Shown one piece after another: positions 34,355 to 42,781 of a stretch of 64,000 nt of DNA; within the stretch, counting starts at the first letter, position 1; each line of letters starts with the position of its first letter. Both the position numbers and the translations under genes were made by a program. The DNA lies in NCBI GenBank assembly GCA_963976435.1, contig CAXBKQ010000015.1, forward strand, positions 36,781-100,780. The letters are read 5' to 3'. This DNA is from CAKZNE01 sp963976435 (GTDB lineage Bacteria; Bacteroidota; Bacteroidia; Flavobacteriales; Schleiferiaceae). The notes under the pieces were generated by a model. That model had not been told where the DNA came from, searched no databases, and was given only the letters and a program-made list of their open reading frames with translations.

Positions 34355-37201
34355 TTATAAAGTCATTCCGAATTTTAAACCAAACATTCGTCCAGGACGA
34401 AAAATGGAATAAATTTCTTCATCAGCCTTATAAGACTTATAAAATTGTTCTTTTTCATCACCCAAAATATTTCGGATAGAAAATGTTATCCTGTATTGAT
34501 CTTCCTTACCAAAGGATTTGATAAGGTTGAAATTCATGGAGTGAAAAGGGCGAACATAAACATCCGGCACATTTCCAGAACCCACAATACTTAAACTCTC
34601 GCCTTGAACATTATAAGATAGATTGGCATTGAAACCATTCTCTTCGCCTTGGTAGTTTAGGAAGGCATTAATTAAATATGGAGACTGTCCTGCCATTGAT
34701 CTAAATTCTTCCACGGTTTCTCCTTCACGAGCTACTTCCACACGTTTTTGGTACTCTGTAGTTACTATACCTGTTAGTGGATCAGTAGAAATTACATTCG
34801 TTCTAGTATCTACCGAAGATTTTACTAAAGAGACATTTCCTCCAACTACCAAGCCTTTCAATCTTGGTAAAATAAAATCCAAGTTTTTACGAATTTCAAC
34901 TTCAGCTCCCAATACATTACTATTACTTAGGTTTCGTGGTGTTAGCTGATCTGGGGCTTGTTCAAAAGAAACCCACTCAATATGGCCATCAAAAGTTTTA
35001 TAAAAACCTGAAACCGATACAAGCTCACCAGGAGAGAAATAATACTCCCATCTCAGGTCTAAATTATTAATATTGGTTTGCTCAAGGTCTATATTTCCAA
35101 TTCTTGTTCTATCACTAATAGGATCATAAATCTGAGCAATAGATTTCTCCATAAAAGTTGGACGAGCCAAAGTTTGATTAAATGAAAATCTTAAATTTTG
35201 AAATTCATCCAGGGCATATACCAAATTTAAGGAGGGAAGAATATTAATATTATCTAGGGTTTTCTCATTATCATAAACAAGAGTTCCCAAATTATTTTGT
35301 CCATTATAATACATGGCATTATACTCCATTCTGGCACCAAGAACTGCTTTTAATCTGGTTAGCAATTGTAATTCTCCCATTGCATAAGCAGCCATAGTGT
35401 TTTGGAAGGCATTAAAAGAATTGGCCTTTTCCTGACCATTTGCCTTTAAATAAGTTCCACTTCTAGAATTGGCATCCCAAATATTTTCATCCAGAAAAAA
35501 GTCATCCGGATTTCCAGAAACACCATTTCCTTTAACATCATTTGTTAAATCAAACTCATAGTTGAGAACGGTAAAATCTCTGGACTTATAAGTATATGCT
35601 GCACCAGCTTTTAGGCTAGACCTTTCACTATTTGGGTAAGGCATGGAGAAGTCTACTTTGGCACTTTCATTAATTTCTGATAATTCCCTAAAAAGCCTAT
35701 TTATTACCGCTCCATCACCACCTCTTAACAAAGTATCACTTCCCTCAATTGACAGGGCCGTTTTTCTGAAATCAGGATCATTAATGGTAGAGTAGGAAAA
35801 AGAGTTGGTCCAATTGATGGTCATTTCATCTCCTAAAGAATGTTTTCCAATAAGAGTTGCATTGCTAATAGATCTTTCGGTATAGGCAAGAATATCCTCC
35901 AAAAGGGTAGAAACATTTTGTTCAAAATTTTGATTTATTCTATCGGAGGTAGAACGAATTCCATTTTGGGTGTGCAATAAAGTTAATGAATAACTATTGT
36001 TGGTGTGTTTATATGCACCAGAAACTAAAGCACTCCATAAAACATCATTTATTCCTAGATCACCACGACGAACGGATTCTGATCTTAATCCATTATCCGT
36101 GATATCAGATTCATTTTTTCTATATTCTCCAAAGCTTATCGCCTCATAATATTCATAAGAATTTCTATAGTTTAGAACCACATTATAACCATAGGTGCCC
36201 TTTTCTTTATTGATTTGATTTCCATGATTGAAAGAAAAGCTAGAATTTAAAAAACTAGTAGCTCTTTTTGCCGACATCACACCGGAAAAAGAACGGGTTA
36301 GTTCTTCTAGTTTGGGATCTGCCAATGCCTCATCAGGAATCACTACTGTTTGATCAAAACCCAAAGCTCTTGTACCATCATCAAATGCTAAAAAATCAGT
36401 AGCACCACCTTCATAAGTTACGAATTGATCATTGAAATGCATGCTTGGGTTAAACCTCAAACCTAAGCTAAAAGAAGTGGTCTTTTCTAAAGGGAAGCTA
36501 CGGGTTTGCACATCTACAATTCCTCCTGTAAAATCAGCATATAAATCTGGAGAAAAAGTTTTATAAACTACCACGTTCTCCAAAACACTTGTAGGAAAAA
36601 TATCCATTTGAACAGCATTCCTATCTGGATCTAATCCAGGAATGGCCATTCCATTAAGGATGGTTTTAGTATATCTATCACCAAGCCCTCTTACATAAAC
36701 GAATTTACCTCCTTCTACAGACACACCAGTTACCCTTTTTATGGAAGAACCCAAATCAGAGTCACCAGCTTTTCTAAAAGATTGAGATGAAATACCGTCT
36801 TGAATTTTCGCCGACTTTCTTTGCAGGTTGATCATGGAAATTTCCGTGTTCTTGGCCTGCTCTACAGTGATGGTAACCTCCCCTAAAGTTGCTGAAGAAG
36901 GCATCAATGTATAATCCAAAGTAGTCGTTTCTCCGGCTTTAATTACAACTCCGGTAACGGAGGCCGATGAATAACCGATAAAAGAAAATTGAATAGTGTA
37001 AGTCCCTTCAGGAATGGTAAGGCTGTAATTACCATCAAAATCTGTAGTGGTACCATTAGTACTTCCTGCTTGCACTACATTTGCCGCAAACATAGGCTCA
37101 GATCCTTCACCATCGGTAACTGTACCTCGCAAAAAGCCATTTTGAGCATAGGCCATTGAGGACAAAAAACACAAAACCAAAACACCGATCTTATTATACA
37201 T
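34355..37201 (-). CDS. TonB-dependent receptor with carboxypeptidase-like N-terminal domain
   Basis: I start at the ATG at 37199-37201 (MYNKIG), eight codons inside a longer frame that begins TTG. The 948-residue outer-membrane receptor has a signal peptide (SMAYAQ), a CarboxypepD_reg-like domain (about 22-100) and a plug domain (about 125-230) containing VYVRGLGDRYTKTILNGM and FTGGIVDVQTRSFP. A long beta-barrel ends GRMFGLKFGMTL. There is no SusD partner, so it is not a classical polysaccharide system. Next to PhoB/PhoR-like genes, a role in taking up a phosphate-bearing ligand is plausible, but the ligand is unknown. Confidence 0.9.
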   Translation of the reverse strand: MYNKIGVLVLCFLSSMAYAQNGFLRGTVTDGEGSEPMFAANVVQAGSTNGTTTDFDGNYSLTIPEGTYTIQFSFIGYSSASVTGVVIKAGETTTLDYTLMPSSATLGEVTITVEQAKNTEISMINLQRKSAKIQDGISSQSFRKAGDSDLGSSIKRVTGVSVEGGKFVYVRGLGDRYTKTILNGMAIPGLDPDRNAVQMDIFPTSVLENVVVYKTFSPDLYADFTGGIVDVQTRSFPLEKTTSFSLGLRFNPSMHFNDQFVTYEGGATDFLAFDDGTRALGFDQTVVIPDEALADPKLEELTRSFSGVMSAKRATSFLNSSFSFNHGNQINKEKGTYGYNVVLNYRNSYEYYEAISFGEYRKNESDITDNGLRSESVRRGDLGINDVLWSALVSGAYKHTNNSYSLTLLHTQNGIRSTSDRINQNFEQNVSTLLEDILAYTERSISNATLIGKHSLGDEMTINWTNSFSYSTINDPDFRKTALSIEGSDTLLRGGDGAVINRLFRELSEINESAKVDFSMPYPNSERSSLKAGAAYTYKSRDFTVLNYEFDLTNDVKGNGVSGNPDDFFLDENIWDANSRSGTYLKANGQEKANSFNAFQNTMAAYAMGELQLLTRLKAVLGARMEYNAMYYNGQNNLGTLVYDNEKTLDNINILPSLNLVYALDEFQNLRFSFNQTLARPTFMEKSIAQIYDPISDRTRIGNIDLEQTNINNLDLRWEYYFSPGELVSVSGFYKTFDGHIEWVSFEQAPDQLTPRNLSNSNVLGAEVEIRKNLDFILPRLKGLVVGGNVSLVKSSVDTRTNVISTDPLTGIVTTEYQKRVEVAREGETVEEFRSMAGQSPYLINAFLNYQGEENGFNANLSYNVQGESLSIVGSGNVPDVYVRPFHSMNFNLIKSFGKEDQYRITFSIRNILGDEKEQFYKSYKADEEIYSIFRPGRMFGLKFGMTL

Positions 37202-37223
37202 ACTAGTTGTTTTTTGGAACAAC

Positions 37224-37250
37224 AAAAGCTCTGCATTATGCAGAGCTTTT
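37224..37250 (-). terminator. Intercistronic hairpin between beta-helix lipoprotein and receptor genes
   Basis: A perfect 12-bp stem AAAAGCTCTGCA/TGCAGAGCTTTT with a 3-base loop sits between the lipoprotein stop and the receptor start. The T-tract on the minus strand is short (TTTTGTTGTT), so partial termination or mRNA stabilisation is likely. Confidence 0.65.
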
Positions 37251-37276
37251 GAATACTTTTTAAAATTTATTTTAGC

Positions 37277-38536
37277 TTATAAAAGTCCAGCTGAACTAGC
37301 GGCAGTCCATCCAAATACACTAGCATCTGCTCCAGCAGAAGTAGCAGAAATTGCTACTGCATTTGCAGCTGGGCCGTAGGTTGCTGGTACTGGACAAGGA
37401 TCTTCATTATCATCTTCAGAAGCTGTATAAACTGTAACTGAACCTATCCAAGAAGAATTTTCAAGTTTCAAAGTAGGAGTAGCATCTACTAAATAATCAT
37501 AAGCATCCGTTTTAGGAGTAGTACAATTATCTGAAAAGCTTGATCTTACTTTAATGTTTTTGTCAGTAGCAAAACCTTCAAAAGTCACATTCTTAATTGT
37601 TCCTTGAGCTTTTGATTTTAGGTCTGCACCACTACCATTTCCATCTTCTGTTTTTACCAATCCATTTTCAAGAGTAAATAATCCGTCAGAAAGACTTCCT
37701 TCTGGACCATCAATCTCTAAACCTTCATCAGTACTTCCACCTTGTACAACTACAAAGTTGCTGATAGTACCAGAATAGTTTTGATCAATATCAATAGCAT
37801 CATCTCCTTGGTATGCAACCATTACATTGGTAGCATTAACAGTTCCACCGAAGAATTCAACACCATCATCAAAATTGGCAAATACTTCGATATTGTCTAG
37901 AGTAGTTCCAGAACCAACACCACCTAAAGTGATACCATTAATTTCATTTCCGCTACCAATTAAGGCACCACCATGACGTACAGAAACATATTTTAAGCTT
38001 CCTGAATTATCTAAAGGATCTGTTCCTCCGTATAAACCAAAAGCGTCATCTGCAGGAATTCCTTCAATAGAGGCGATATCATCACCATCAGCAGCAGAGA
38101 TAGGAGCTTTACCACAAATGATTAAACCTCCCCATTTTTGATTATCTGTTTTAGTTAGATTTGTCCCCATACTTTCGCCAACAGAAATATTATCAACAAC
38201 TGAAGTGAAAATAATTGGAGAAGCAGCAGTTCCTTCAGCCATAATCTTAGCTCCTCTAGAGATAATTAAAGCAGAGGCTAAAGAACCATTTCCAGTTCTA
38301 CCTTTAATAATGGTACCCGGCTCAATTGTTAGAGTCACACCTTCATTCACTACAACTCTTCCAGCTAATTCGTATACCTTATTTGCTGTCCAAGTTTCAT
38401 TGGCCGTAATAAGACCAACTTTTACTTCGTTTTCAGTGGTAGTAGGATCAACAGTTACAGGATCTGGATCATCCTCACAAGAAGTAAACATCGCTAGTGC
38501 AAAAGCACCCATTAAAAATAATTTAGTAGTTTTCAT
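37277..38536 (-). CDS. Beta-helix-like lipoprotein paired with a TonB-dependent receptor
   Basis: This 419-residue lipoprotein has lipobox MFTSC (Cys20) followed by an acidic stretch. The body is built of short parallel-beta-helix-type turns: VNEGVTLTIEPGTIIKGR, ALIISRGAKIMAEGTAASPIIFTS, LKYVSVRHGGA, ITLGGVGSGTTLDNIEVF, GDDAIDID. I recognise the type from many Bacteroidota genomes, where it lies directly upstream of a TonB-dependent receptor, but not a proven function. It probably sits at the cell surface and helps load the receptor. It is first in the minus-strand unit, ahead of the 37224 hairpin and the receptor. Confidence 0.75.
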   Translation of the reverse strand: MKTTKLFLMGAFALAMFTSCEDDPDPVTVDPTTTENEVKVGLITANETWTANKVYELAGRVVVNEGVTLTIEPGTIIKGRTGNGSLASALIISRGAKIMAEGTAASPIIFTSVVDNISVGESMGTNLTKTDNQKWGGLIICGKAPISAADGDDIASIEGIPADDAFGLYGGTDPLDNSGSLKYVSVRHGGALIGSGNEINGITLGGVGSGTTLDNIEVFANFDDGVEFFGGTVNATNVMVAYQGDDAIDIDQNYSGTISNFVVVQGGSTDEGLEIDGPEGSLSDGLFTLENGLVKTEDGNGSGADLKSKAQGTIKNVTFEGFATDKNIKVRSSFSDNCTTPKTDAYDYLVDATPTLKLENSSWIGSVTVYTASEDDNEDPCPVPATYGPAANAVAISATSAGADASVFGWTAASSAGLL

Positions 38537-38651
38537 TACGAAACTTTGTGTTTTTGATTTTGTGCAAAGATGCCCGCGGTATATTAAGCCTTCATTAAGA
38601 GAAATTAATCCATTTAATAATTGTTAGCCATAAAATAAAGACAGGGTAACC

Positions 38652-38661
38652 CCAATGTTAA
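38652..38661 (-). promoter_or_regulatory. Candidate Pho-cluster operator 1
   Basis: TTAACATTGG on the minus strand. With the neighbouring TTTTAA it forms an 11-base-period repeat (TGTTAA-N5-TTTTAA on the plus strand, 38656-38672). The 10-mer TGGCTTAACA here is identical to 27710-27719 near the Na/Pi gene. Confidence 0.45.
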
Positions 38662-38733
38662 GCCAGTTTTAATTTCTCGAGATATTTAGCAAATTAGAGG
38701 AGAATTATTAGCAACTTAGCCGTATTTGAAAAA

Positions 38734-38743
38734 CCAATGTTAA
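38734..38743 (-). promoter_or_regulatory. Candidate Pho-cluster operator 2
   Basis: This is a second exact copy of TTAACATTGG on the minus strand, 82 bases from the first. Confidence 0.4.
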
Positions 38744-38814
38744 CAAAACCCAAGAGTTTAATAGCTTGATTTATAATTTTTTAGAATGGCTTTTCTCCAG
38801 CTATTAATATTAAG

Positions 38815-38831
38815 TTAACAGCAAGTTCACA
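38815..38831 (+). promoter_or_regulatory. Candidate PHO-box-like repeat upstream of the PhoB-like gene
   Basis: TTAACA-N5-TTCACA has an 11-base period, the form known for PhoP boxes in Bacillus (TT-A/C/T-ACA repeats). It is centred about 69 bases upstream of the predicted transcription start, which suggests autoregulation. Confidence 0.45.
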
Positions 38832-38877
38832 TTCCTCTCGGTTTTGACTCTAAAAAAGATTTAAAAGGGAATATAGC

Positions 38878-38885
38878 TACCTTTG
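38878..38885 (+). promoter_or_regulatory. -7 element of the PhoB/PhoR-like operon
   Basis: TACCTTTG lies 22 bases before the ATG. No -33 box is found at normal spacing, as expected for an activator-dependent promoter. Confidence 0.45.
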
Positions 38886-38907
38886 GAGCCCAATTATTTT
38901 GAATAAT

Positions 38908-39597
38908 ATGAACAATAGTGATTTTAAGATTTTACTAGTAGATGATGAGCCTGATATCCTTGAATTTGTAAGTTATAACCTACGAAAGGAAGGCTTTGAA
39001 GTGCAAACAGCCGATAATGGTGAAAGTGGTTTAAAAAAGGCAAAGGAGTATATCCCTCATCTTATTTTATTGGATGTGATGATGCCCGGTATGGACGGAA
39101 TTGAAACTTGCGATCAAATTCGTAGTACTTCCAAACTAGAAAATACTCTTATCGCATTCCTTACGGCAAGAGGCGAAGATTATAGTCAGGTTGCAGGCTT
39201 TAATGCTGGTGCAGATGATTATATCACCAAACCTATTCAGCCAAAGGTGCTAATTTCTAGAATCAAAGCCTTGCTCCGAAGACATAGCTCCTTTAGTAAA
39301 AAACAAGAAGGAAATGTTCAGGATTTTGGTAAGATCAGTATTGATTTGGATAAATACCAAGTAAGTTATAATGACAAGAAATTGGATTTACCAAGGAAGG
39401 AATTTGAGCTATTAACCCTTTTAGCTTCCCGCCCCGGTAAAGTTTTTCACCGTGATGAAATCTTAGATAAAATCTGGGGAAATGATGTGGTTGTTGGCGG
39501 TAGAACCATCGATGTGCACATCCGTAAATTACGCGAGAAAATCGGTGAAAAATATATTAAAACCGTTAAAGGTGTAGGCTATAAATTTGAAGTCTAA
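38908..39597 (+). CDS. PhoB/OmpR-type response regulator
   Basis: I start at the ATG at 38908 (MNNSDFKILLVDDEPDI); a TTG three codons upstream is less likely. The 229-residue protein has a receiver domain with phospho-acceptor Asp56 (LILLDVMMPGMDG) and ITKP with the conserved lysine. The winged-helix DNA-binding domain has LPRKEFELLTLLASRPGKVFHRDEIL and RTIDVHIRKLREKIGEKYIKTVKGVGYKFEV. The partner kinase follows by 21 bases. The position beside phosphate-type transport genes and the repeats in the promoters suggest a PhoB-like role, but OmpR-family members cannot be told apart on sequence alone. Confidence 0.88.
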   Translation: MNNSDFKILLVDDEPDILEFVSYNLRKEGFEVQTADNGESGLKKAKEYIPHLILLDVMMPGMDGIETCDQIRSTSKLENTLIAFLTARGEDYSQVAGFNAGADDYITKPIQPKVLISRIKALLRRHSSFSKKQEGNVQDFGKISIDLDKYQVSYNDKKLDLPRKEFELLTLLASRPGKVFHRDEILDKIWGNDVVVGGRTIDVHIRKLREKIGEKYIKTVKGVGYKFEV

Positions 39598-39618
39598 AGC
39601 TTTGATATTATTTCAGAT

Positions 39619-40665
39619 ATGAGATTGGACCGTCCTATAGTACTGGCATTTGTTGTATCCCTTATTTTGGGGATAATAGTGCTTCTTACTGGAGCGGTTT
39701 TTAGTCTTATTATAGTCGATTTTATCCATTGGATAGAAATATTGCTTCTCACCCTTTGGGCGATGATTGTGGTTTTTGTTTTAATACGCTATGCCGTAGA
39801 TCAATTCATCTATAGCAAGGTGAAAATTATTTACAAAAACATCCACCAACTAAAAATTGGCTCCGAAAGGGATGAAAATGAAATTGCCCATAATACGGAT
39901 TTGGATGATGTATCTAGAGAAGTTTCAGAATGGGCGGAGCAGCATGAAAATGAAATTAAAGAGCTCAAAACCAGAGAACAATTTAGAAGGGAGTTTGTAG
40001 GTAATATTTTTCACGAACTAAAAACCCCTATTTTTAATATTCAAGGTTATTTGCTTACCCTTATGGACGGTGCTGTAGAAGAGGTGGAAATTAGAGACAA
40101 ATACCTAAACAGAGCCAATAAATCTGTGGATCGAATGATCAATATCATCAAAAGCATGGAAACTATTTCAGGCTTGGAATCCAACAGGATGAACCTCAAT
40201 ATTGTAGATTTTGATCTTGTAGAATTGGCTAAAGATTGCCTGGATCAACTTGAAGATAATGCTAGCAAAAGATCTATAAAGCTCAAGCTAACTAAGGATT
40301 ATAGCTCCCCTATAACGGTAAAAGGTGATAGACAAAAAATAGAGCAGGTTTTTATAAACCTCGTCATCAATGCCATTAAATATGGTAAGGAAAAGGGCAA
40401 GGTAGAAATTCGTTTTTATGATATGGATAAAAATGTTTTGGTAGAAGTATCAGACGATGGCCTTGGCATTCCACAAGAAGATATTCCCAGAATTTTCGAA
40501 CGCTTTTATAGAGTTGATAAAAGTAGATCAAGAACTGCAGGAGGAACAGGTTTAGGACTTGCCATTGTAAAACATATTTTGGAAGCCCACAAACAAGCTA
40601 TCAGTGTAAGAAGTAGTGAGAAATCAGGATCTACCTTCAGTTTTACCCTGAAGAAAGCTAAGTAA
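39619..40665 (+). CDS. PhoR-like sensor histidine kinase
   Basis: This 348-residue kinase has two membrane segments (about 6-30 and 37-60) with almost no periplasmic loop, as in PhoR proteins that sense through a transport complex rather than a ligand. The HisKA domain holds the acceptor His132 (IFHELKTPIFNIQGY). The HATPase_c domain has NLVINAIKYGKEKGKVEIRF, DDGLGIP, RFYRVDKSRSRTAGGTGLGLAI. There is no PAS domain. Its last 42 bases overlap the convergently transcribed glycosyltransferase gene. Confidence 0.88.
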   Translation: MRLDRPIVLAFVVSLILGIIVLLTGAVFSLIIVDFIHWIEILLLTLWAMIVVFVLIRYAVDQFIYSKVKIIYKNIHQLKIGSERDENEIAHNTDLDDVSREVSEWAEQHENEIKELKTREQFRREFVGNIFHELKTPIFNIQGYLLTLMDGAVEEVEIRDKYLNRANKSVDRMINIIKSMETISGLESNRMNLNIVDFDLVELAKDCLDQLEDNASKRSIKLKLTKDYSSPITVKGDRQKIEQVFINLVINAIKYGKEKGKVEIRFYDMDKNVLVEVSDDGLGIPQEDIPRIFERFYRVDKSRSRTAGGTGLGLAIVKHILEAHKQAISVRSSEKSGSTFSFTLKKAK

Positions 40666-41715
40666 AATATCCTCAAGATTATTAAGCTTAGGGTATCCAT
40701 CTTTTTTCCTAAACCCCAGATATTTTTTGGATTGCAATAAAGCCTCTTTTAAGTCCAAATCCTCCTGATTTGAAGAATAAAAAACTGCTTCTTCACTTAA
40801 TTTTTTAGCAAGATATTCCTGCTCACTTTGCCCTGGTGTAGGAATTATAATCGCCTTAGTTCCCAAAAAATAATAGTCCATAATTGAGGAATATCCAGAA
40901 CGGCTTAATATCAATTCCGACCTTTCTATTAATTCCAGCAATTCATCCCCTAAAACAAGGTCCCTTATTTCCAAACCATCATAATCCTCAATCGTAGCAA
41001 GATTCTCAGATCCGCGAATCAGCCTTGAGCGAATATCAAGCTCACTAATTTGGGATAGCAATTTACTTTCCAGTTTACTGCGTTGAGGCTCGGGTCCACT
41101 GAGAATAATAAGCAGATCAATATCCTTCTCTTGCTGATTTGAGTTTTTATGTGAAAATCTTGAAAGCGGACCTAAATATTTAATTTTTTCAGCCCTCCTT
41201 TTCCTTTGAGACAATTTACCAGCAAGATTAGGGGAGCCTTGAAAGTCGGGAATCCAAAACTCCTGGTATTTATTGATAAAATAATAATGAAGAATATTTA
41301 CCAAGGAAAGGGGAAATGGGGCTATTATAGTGTTTTGATGACTAATATAGGCACAAGGCAATTTAGTGGAGTGGAAACCCAATCGGTTATCAGAAACTAG
41401 GGCCAGCGGTTTATATTTTTCTATAATTTGCTTTAGCTGCTTTTTTTCCTTTCGGATGGCTTTTAAGATTTTGGGCCCTGAATAAAGGGTTTGTAAAAAA
41501 AGATTTTCAAACTTGTAATTAATCCCATAGGAAGCTAATTCCTCAAAGGAGCATTGAGGAAATTCCTTTTTTAAATAGAGCAGCGCTGCTCCATCACTTG
41601 CAATTACAGGGGAATACCCGAGATCAAGTAATTTTTGAATAAGGGGTATGGACCGTGTTGCATGACCTAATCCCCAGTTTAAAACTCCAAAAACTATATA
41701 TTTTTTCACTTCCAT
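40624..41715 (-). CDS. Predicted glycosyltransferase (MurG/GT28-like fold)
   Basis: This 363-residue GT-B type protein starts MEVKKYIVFGVLNWGLGHATRSIPLIQKL, where GLGHATR is the N-terminal acceptor or membrane-side loop. The C-terminal half has ILSRSGYSSIMDYYFLGTKAIIIPTPGQSEQEYLAKKL, a nucleotide-sugar binding pattern like UDP-glycosyl transferases. The substrate is unknown. It is divergent from trmB, and its 3' end overlaps the kinase gene tail to tail by 42 bases, covering its final 14 codons. Confidence 0.75.
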   Translation of the reverse strand: MEVKKYIVFGVLNWGLGHATRSIPLIQKLLDLGYSPVIASDGAALLYLKKEFPQCSFEELASYGINYKFENLFLQTLYSGPKILKAIRKEKKQLKQIIEKYKPLALVSDNRLGFHSTKLPCAYISHQNTIIAPFPLSLVNILHYYFINKYQEFWIPDFQGSPNLAGKLSQRKRRAEKIKYLGPLSRFSHKNSNQQEKDIDLLIILSGPEPQRSKLESKLLSQISELDIRSRLIRGSENLATIEDYDGLEIRDLVLGDELLELIERSELILSRSGYSSIMDYYFLGTKAIIIPTPGQSEQEYLAKKLSEEAVFYSSNQEDLDLKEALLQSKKYLGFRKKDGYPKLNNLEDILLSFLQGKTEGRS

Positions 41716-41738
41716 TACGAAAAGGCCAATATCCGAAA

Positions 41739-41768
41739 TTGTGGATTCTTAACCATCCCTTACTTTTG
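41739..41768 (+). promoter_or_regulatory. Promoter of trmB, placed for a leaderless transcript
   Basis: TTG (41739-41741) and TACTTTTG (41761-41768) are spaced by 19 bases. Only 4 bases (CCAA) separate the -7 box from the ATG. Confidence 0.65.
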
Positions 41769-41772
41769 CCAA

Positions 41773-42450
41773 ATGGCAAGAAAAAAGCTCGCTCGTTTTG
41801 AAGACAATCAAAATTATGAGCATGTAATAGAACCCACAAGGGAAGAAGTAGTTCAAAATTTTTCTTTAAAAGGAAAATGGTCTAGTGATTTTTTTAAAAA
41901 TTCCAAGCCTATAGTTTTGGAATTGGGATGCGGAAAAGGAGAATATACGGTGGCTTTGGCCAAAAAATTTCCAGAGAAAAATTTTATTGGCATTGATGTT
42001 AAAGGCTCAAGAATTTGGTATGGAGCCACGGAGGTGGCTGAGGAAAAAATGGATAATGCCGCTTTTCTACGTACTCAAATAGAATTGATAGATAAGTGTT
42101 TTGCTGAGAATGAAATCAGTGAAATTTGGATCACATTTCCAGATCCTCAAATAAAACATAATAGGATAAAACATAGACTTACCCACCCCGATATGCTGGC
42201 AAGGTATAAGTCCATACTTCATGAGGATGGAATAGTCCATTTGAAGACCGACAGTGAATTTTTACACGGGTATACAGTTGGCCTTTTACAGATGATGGAT
42301 TTACCAATATATGAGGCTTGGTTTGATATTGATAAGCAATTGGTTTCGAGAGACAATCTTTTGCATGCTGTAGTTACCTATTATGAAGAACTATTTCGAA
42401 ATAAAGGTAAAGCCATAACTTACCTGAAATTTGGTTTTAAAAATGGCTAA
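41773..42450 (+). CDS. trmB: tRNA (guanine-N7-)-methyltransferase
   Basis: This 225-residue methyltransferase makes m7G46 in tRNA. The SAM-binding motif reads VLELGCGKGEYTVALA, with FIGIDVKGSRIWYGA; the TrmB signature ISEIWITFPDPQIKHNRIKHRLTHPDML follows, and the C-terminus has TYYEELFRNKGKAI. The ATG lies just 4 bases after a -7 box, so the mRNA may be leaderless. It leads an operon with the alkyltransferase-like gene (8-base overlap) and rsmI (1-base overlap). Confidence 0.93.
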   Translation: MARKKLARFEDNQNYEHVIEPTREEVVQNFSLKGKWSSDFFKNSKPIVLELGCGKGEYTVALAKKFPEKNFIGIDVKGSRIWYGATEVAEEKMDNAAFLRTQIELIDKCFAENEISEIWITFPDPQIKHNRIKHRLTHPDMLARYKSILHEDGIVHLKTDSEFLHGYTVGLLQMMDLPIYEAWFDIDKQLVSRDNLLHAVVTYYEELFRNKGKAITYLKFGFKNG

Positions 42451-42781
42451 TTTTTTTGAGAGGGTTTATGAGGTAGCAAGACTCATCCCTTATGGGCGAG
42501 TTACCAGCTATGGGGCTATTGCCAAGTTTTTAGGAGCAGCAAGAAGTGCACGTATGGTGGGATATGCTATGAATGCCTCTCATATCCACCCAGATATTCC
42601 AGCTCATAGAGTTGTAAATCGCAAAGGGCTATTGAGTGGTAAGCATCATTTTAGTGGCAGCAATTTAATGCAAGATTTATTGATTTCGGAAGGGATTGAG
42701 GTCAAAGAAAATCAGGTGATGGATTTTGAAAAATATTTTTGGGATCCTTTGGAAGATTTAAATCAAGAGAATTTTATTTAA
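42443..42781 (+). CDS. Alkyltransferase-like protein (ATL), catalytically inactive MGMT relative
   Basis: I start at the ATG at 42443 inside the end of trmB. The 112-residue protein covers the DNA-binding domain of O6-alkylguanine-DNA alkyltransferases: IPYGRVTSYGAIAKFLGAARSARMVGYAMNAS. The active-site motif PCHR reads PAHR (53-56), so the acceptor cysteine is replaced by Ala54. That defines an ATL. Known ATLs bind O6-alkylguanine and hand it to nucleotide excision repair instead of reversing it. The stop codon overlaps the rsmI start (TAATG). Confidence 0.88.
   Translation: MANFFERVYEVARLIPYGRVTSYGAIAKFLGAARSARMVGYAMNASHIHPDIPAHRVVNRKGLLSGKHHFSGSNLMQDLLISEGIEVKENQVMDFEKYFWDPLEDLNQENFI

Larger units (their letters stand above)
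38537..38907. other. Regulatory intergenic region between the receptor locus and the PhoB-like gene
   Basis: This 371-base gap holds no gene. It contains two copies of CCAATGTTAA (38652-38661, 38734-38743), a direct repeat TTAACA-N5-TTCACA (38815-38831), the PhoB-like gene's -7 box, and a weaker -7-like CATCTTTG on the minus strand (38565-38572) for the lipoprotein gene. Confidence 0.6.

Noticed and set aside
38205..38627. 140-codon plus-strand open frame at the start of the lipoprotein gene
   Set aside because: It is antisense to the conserved beta-helix lipoprotein and has no recognisable domain or promoter.
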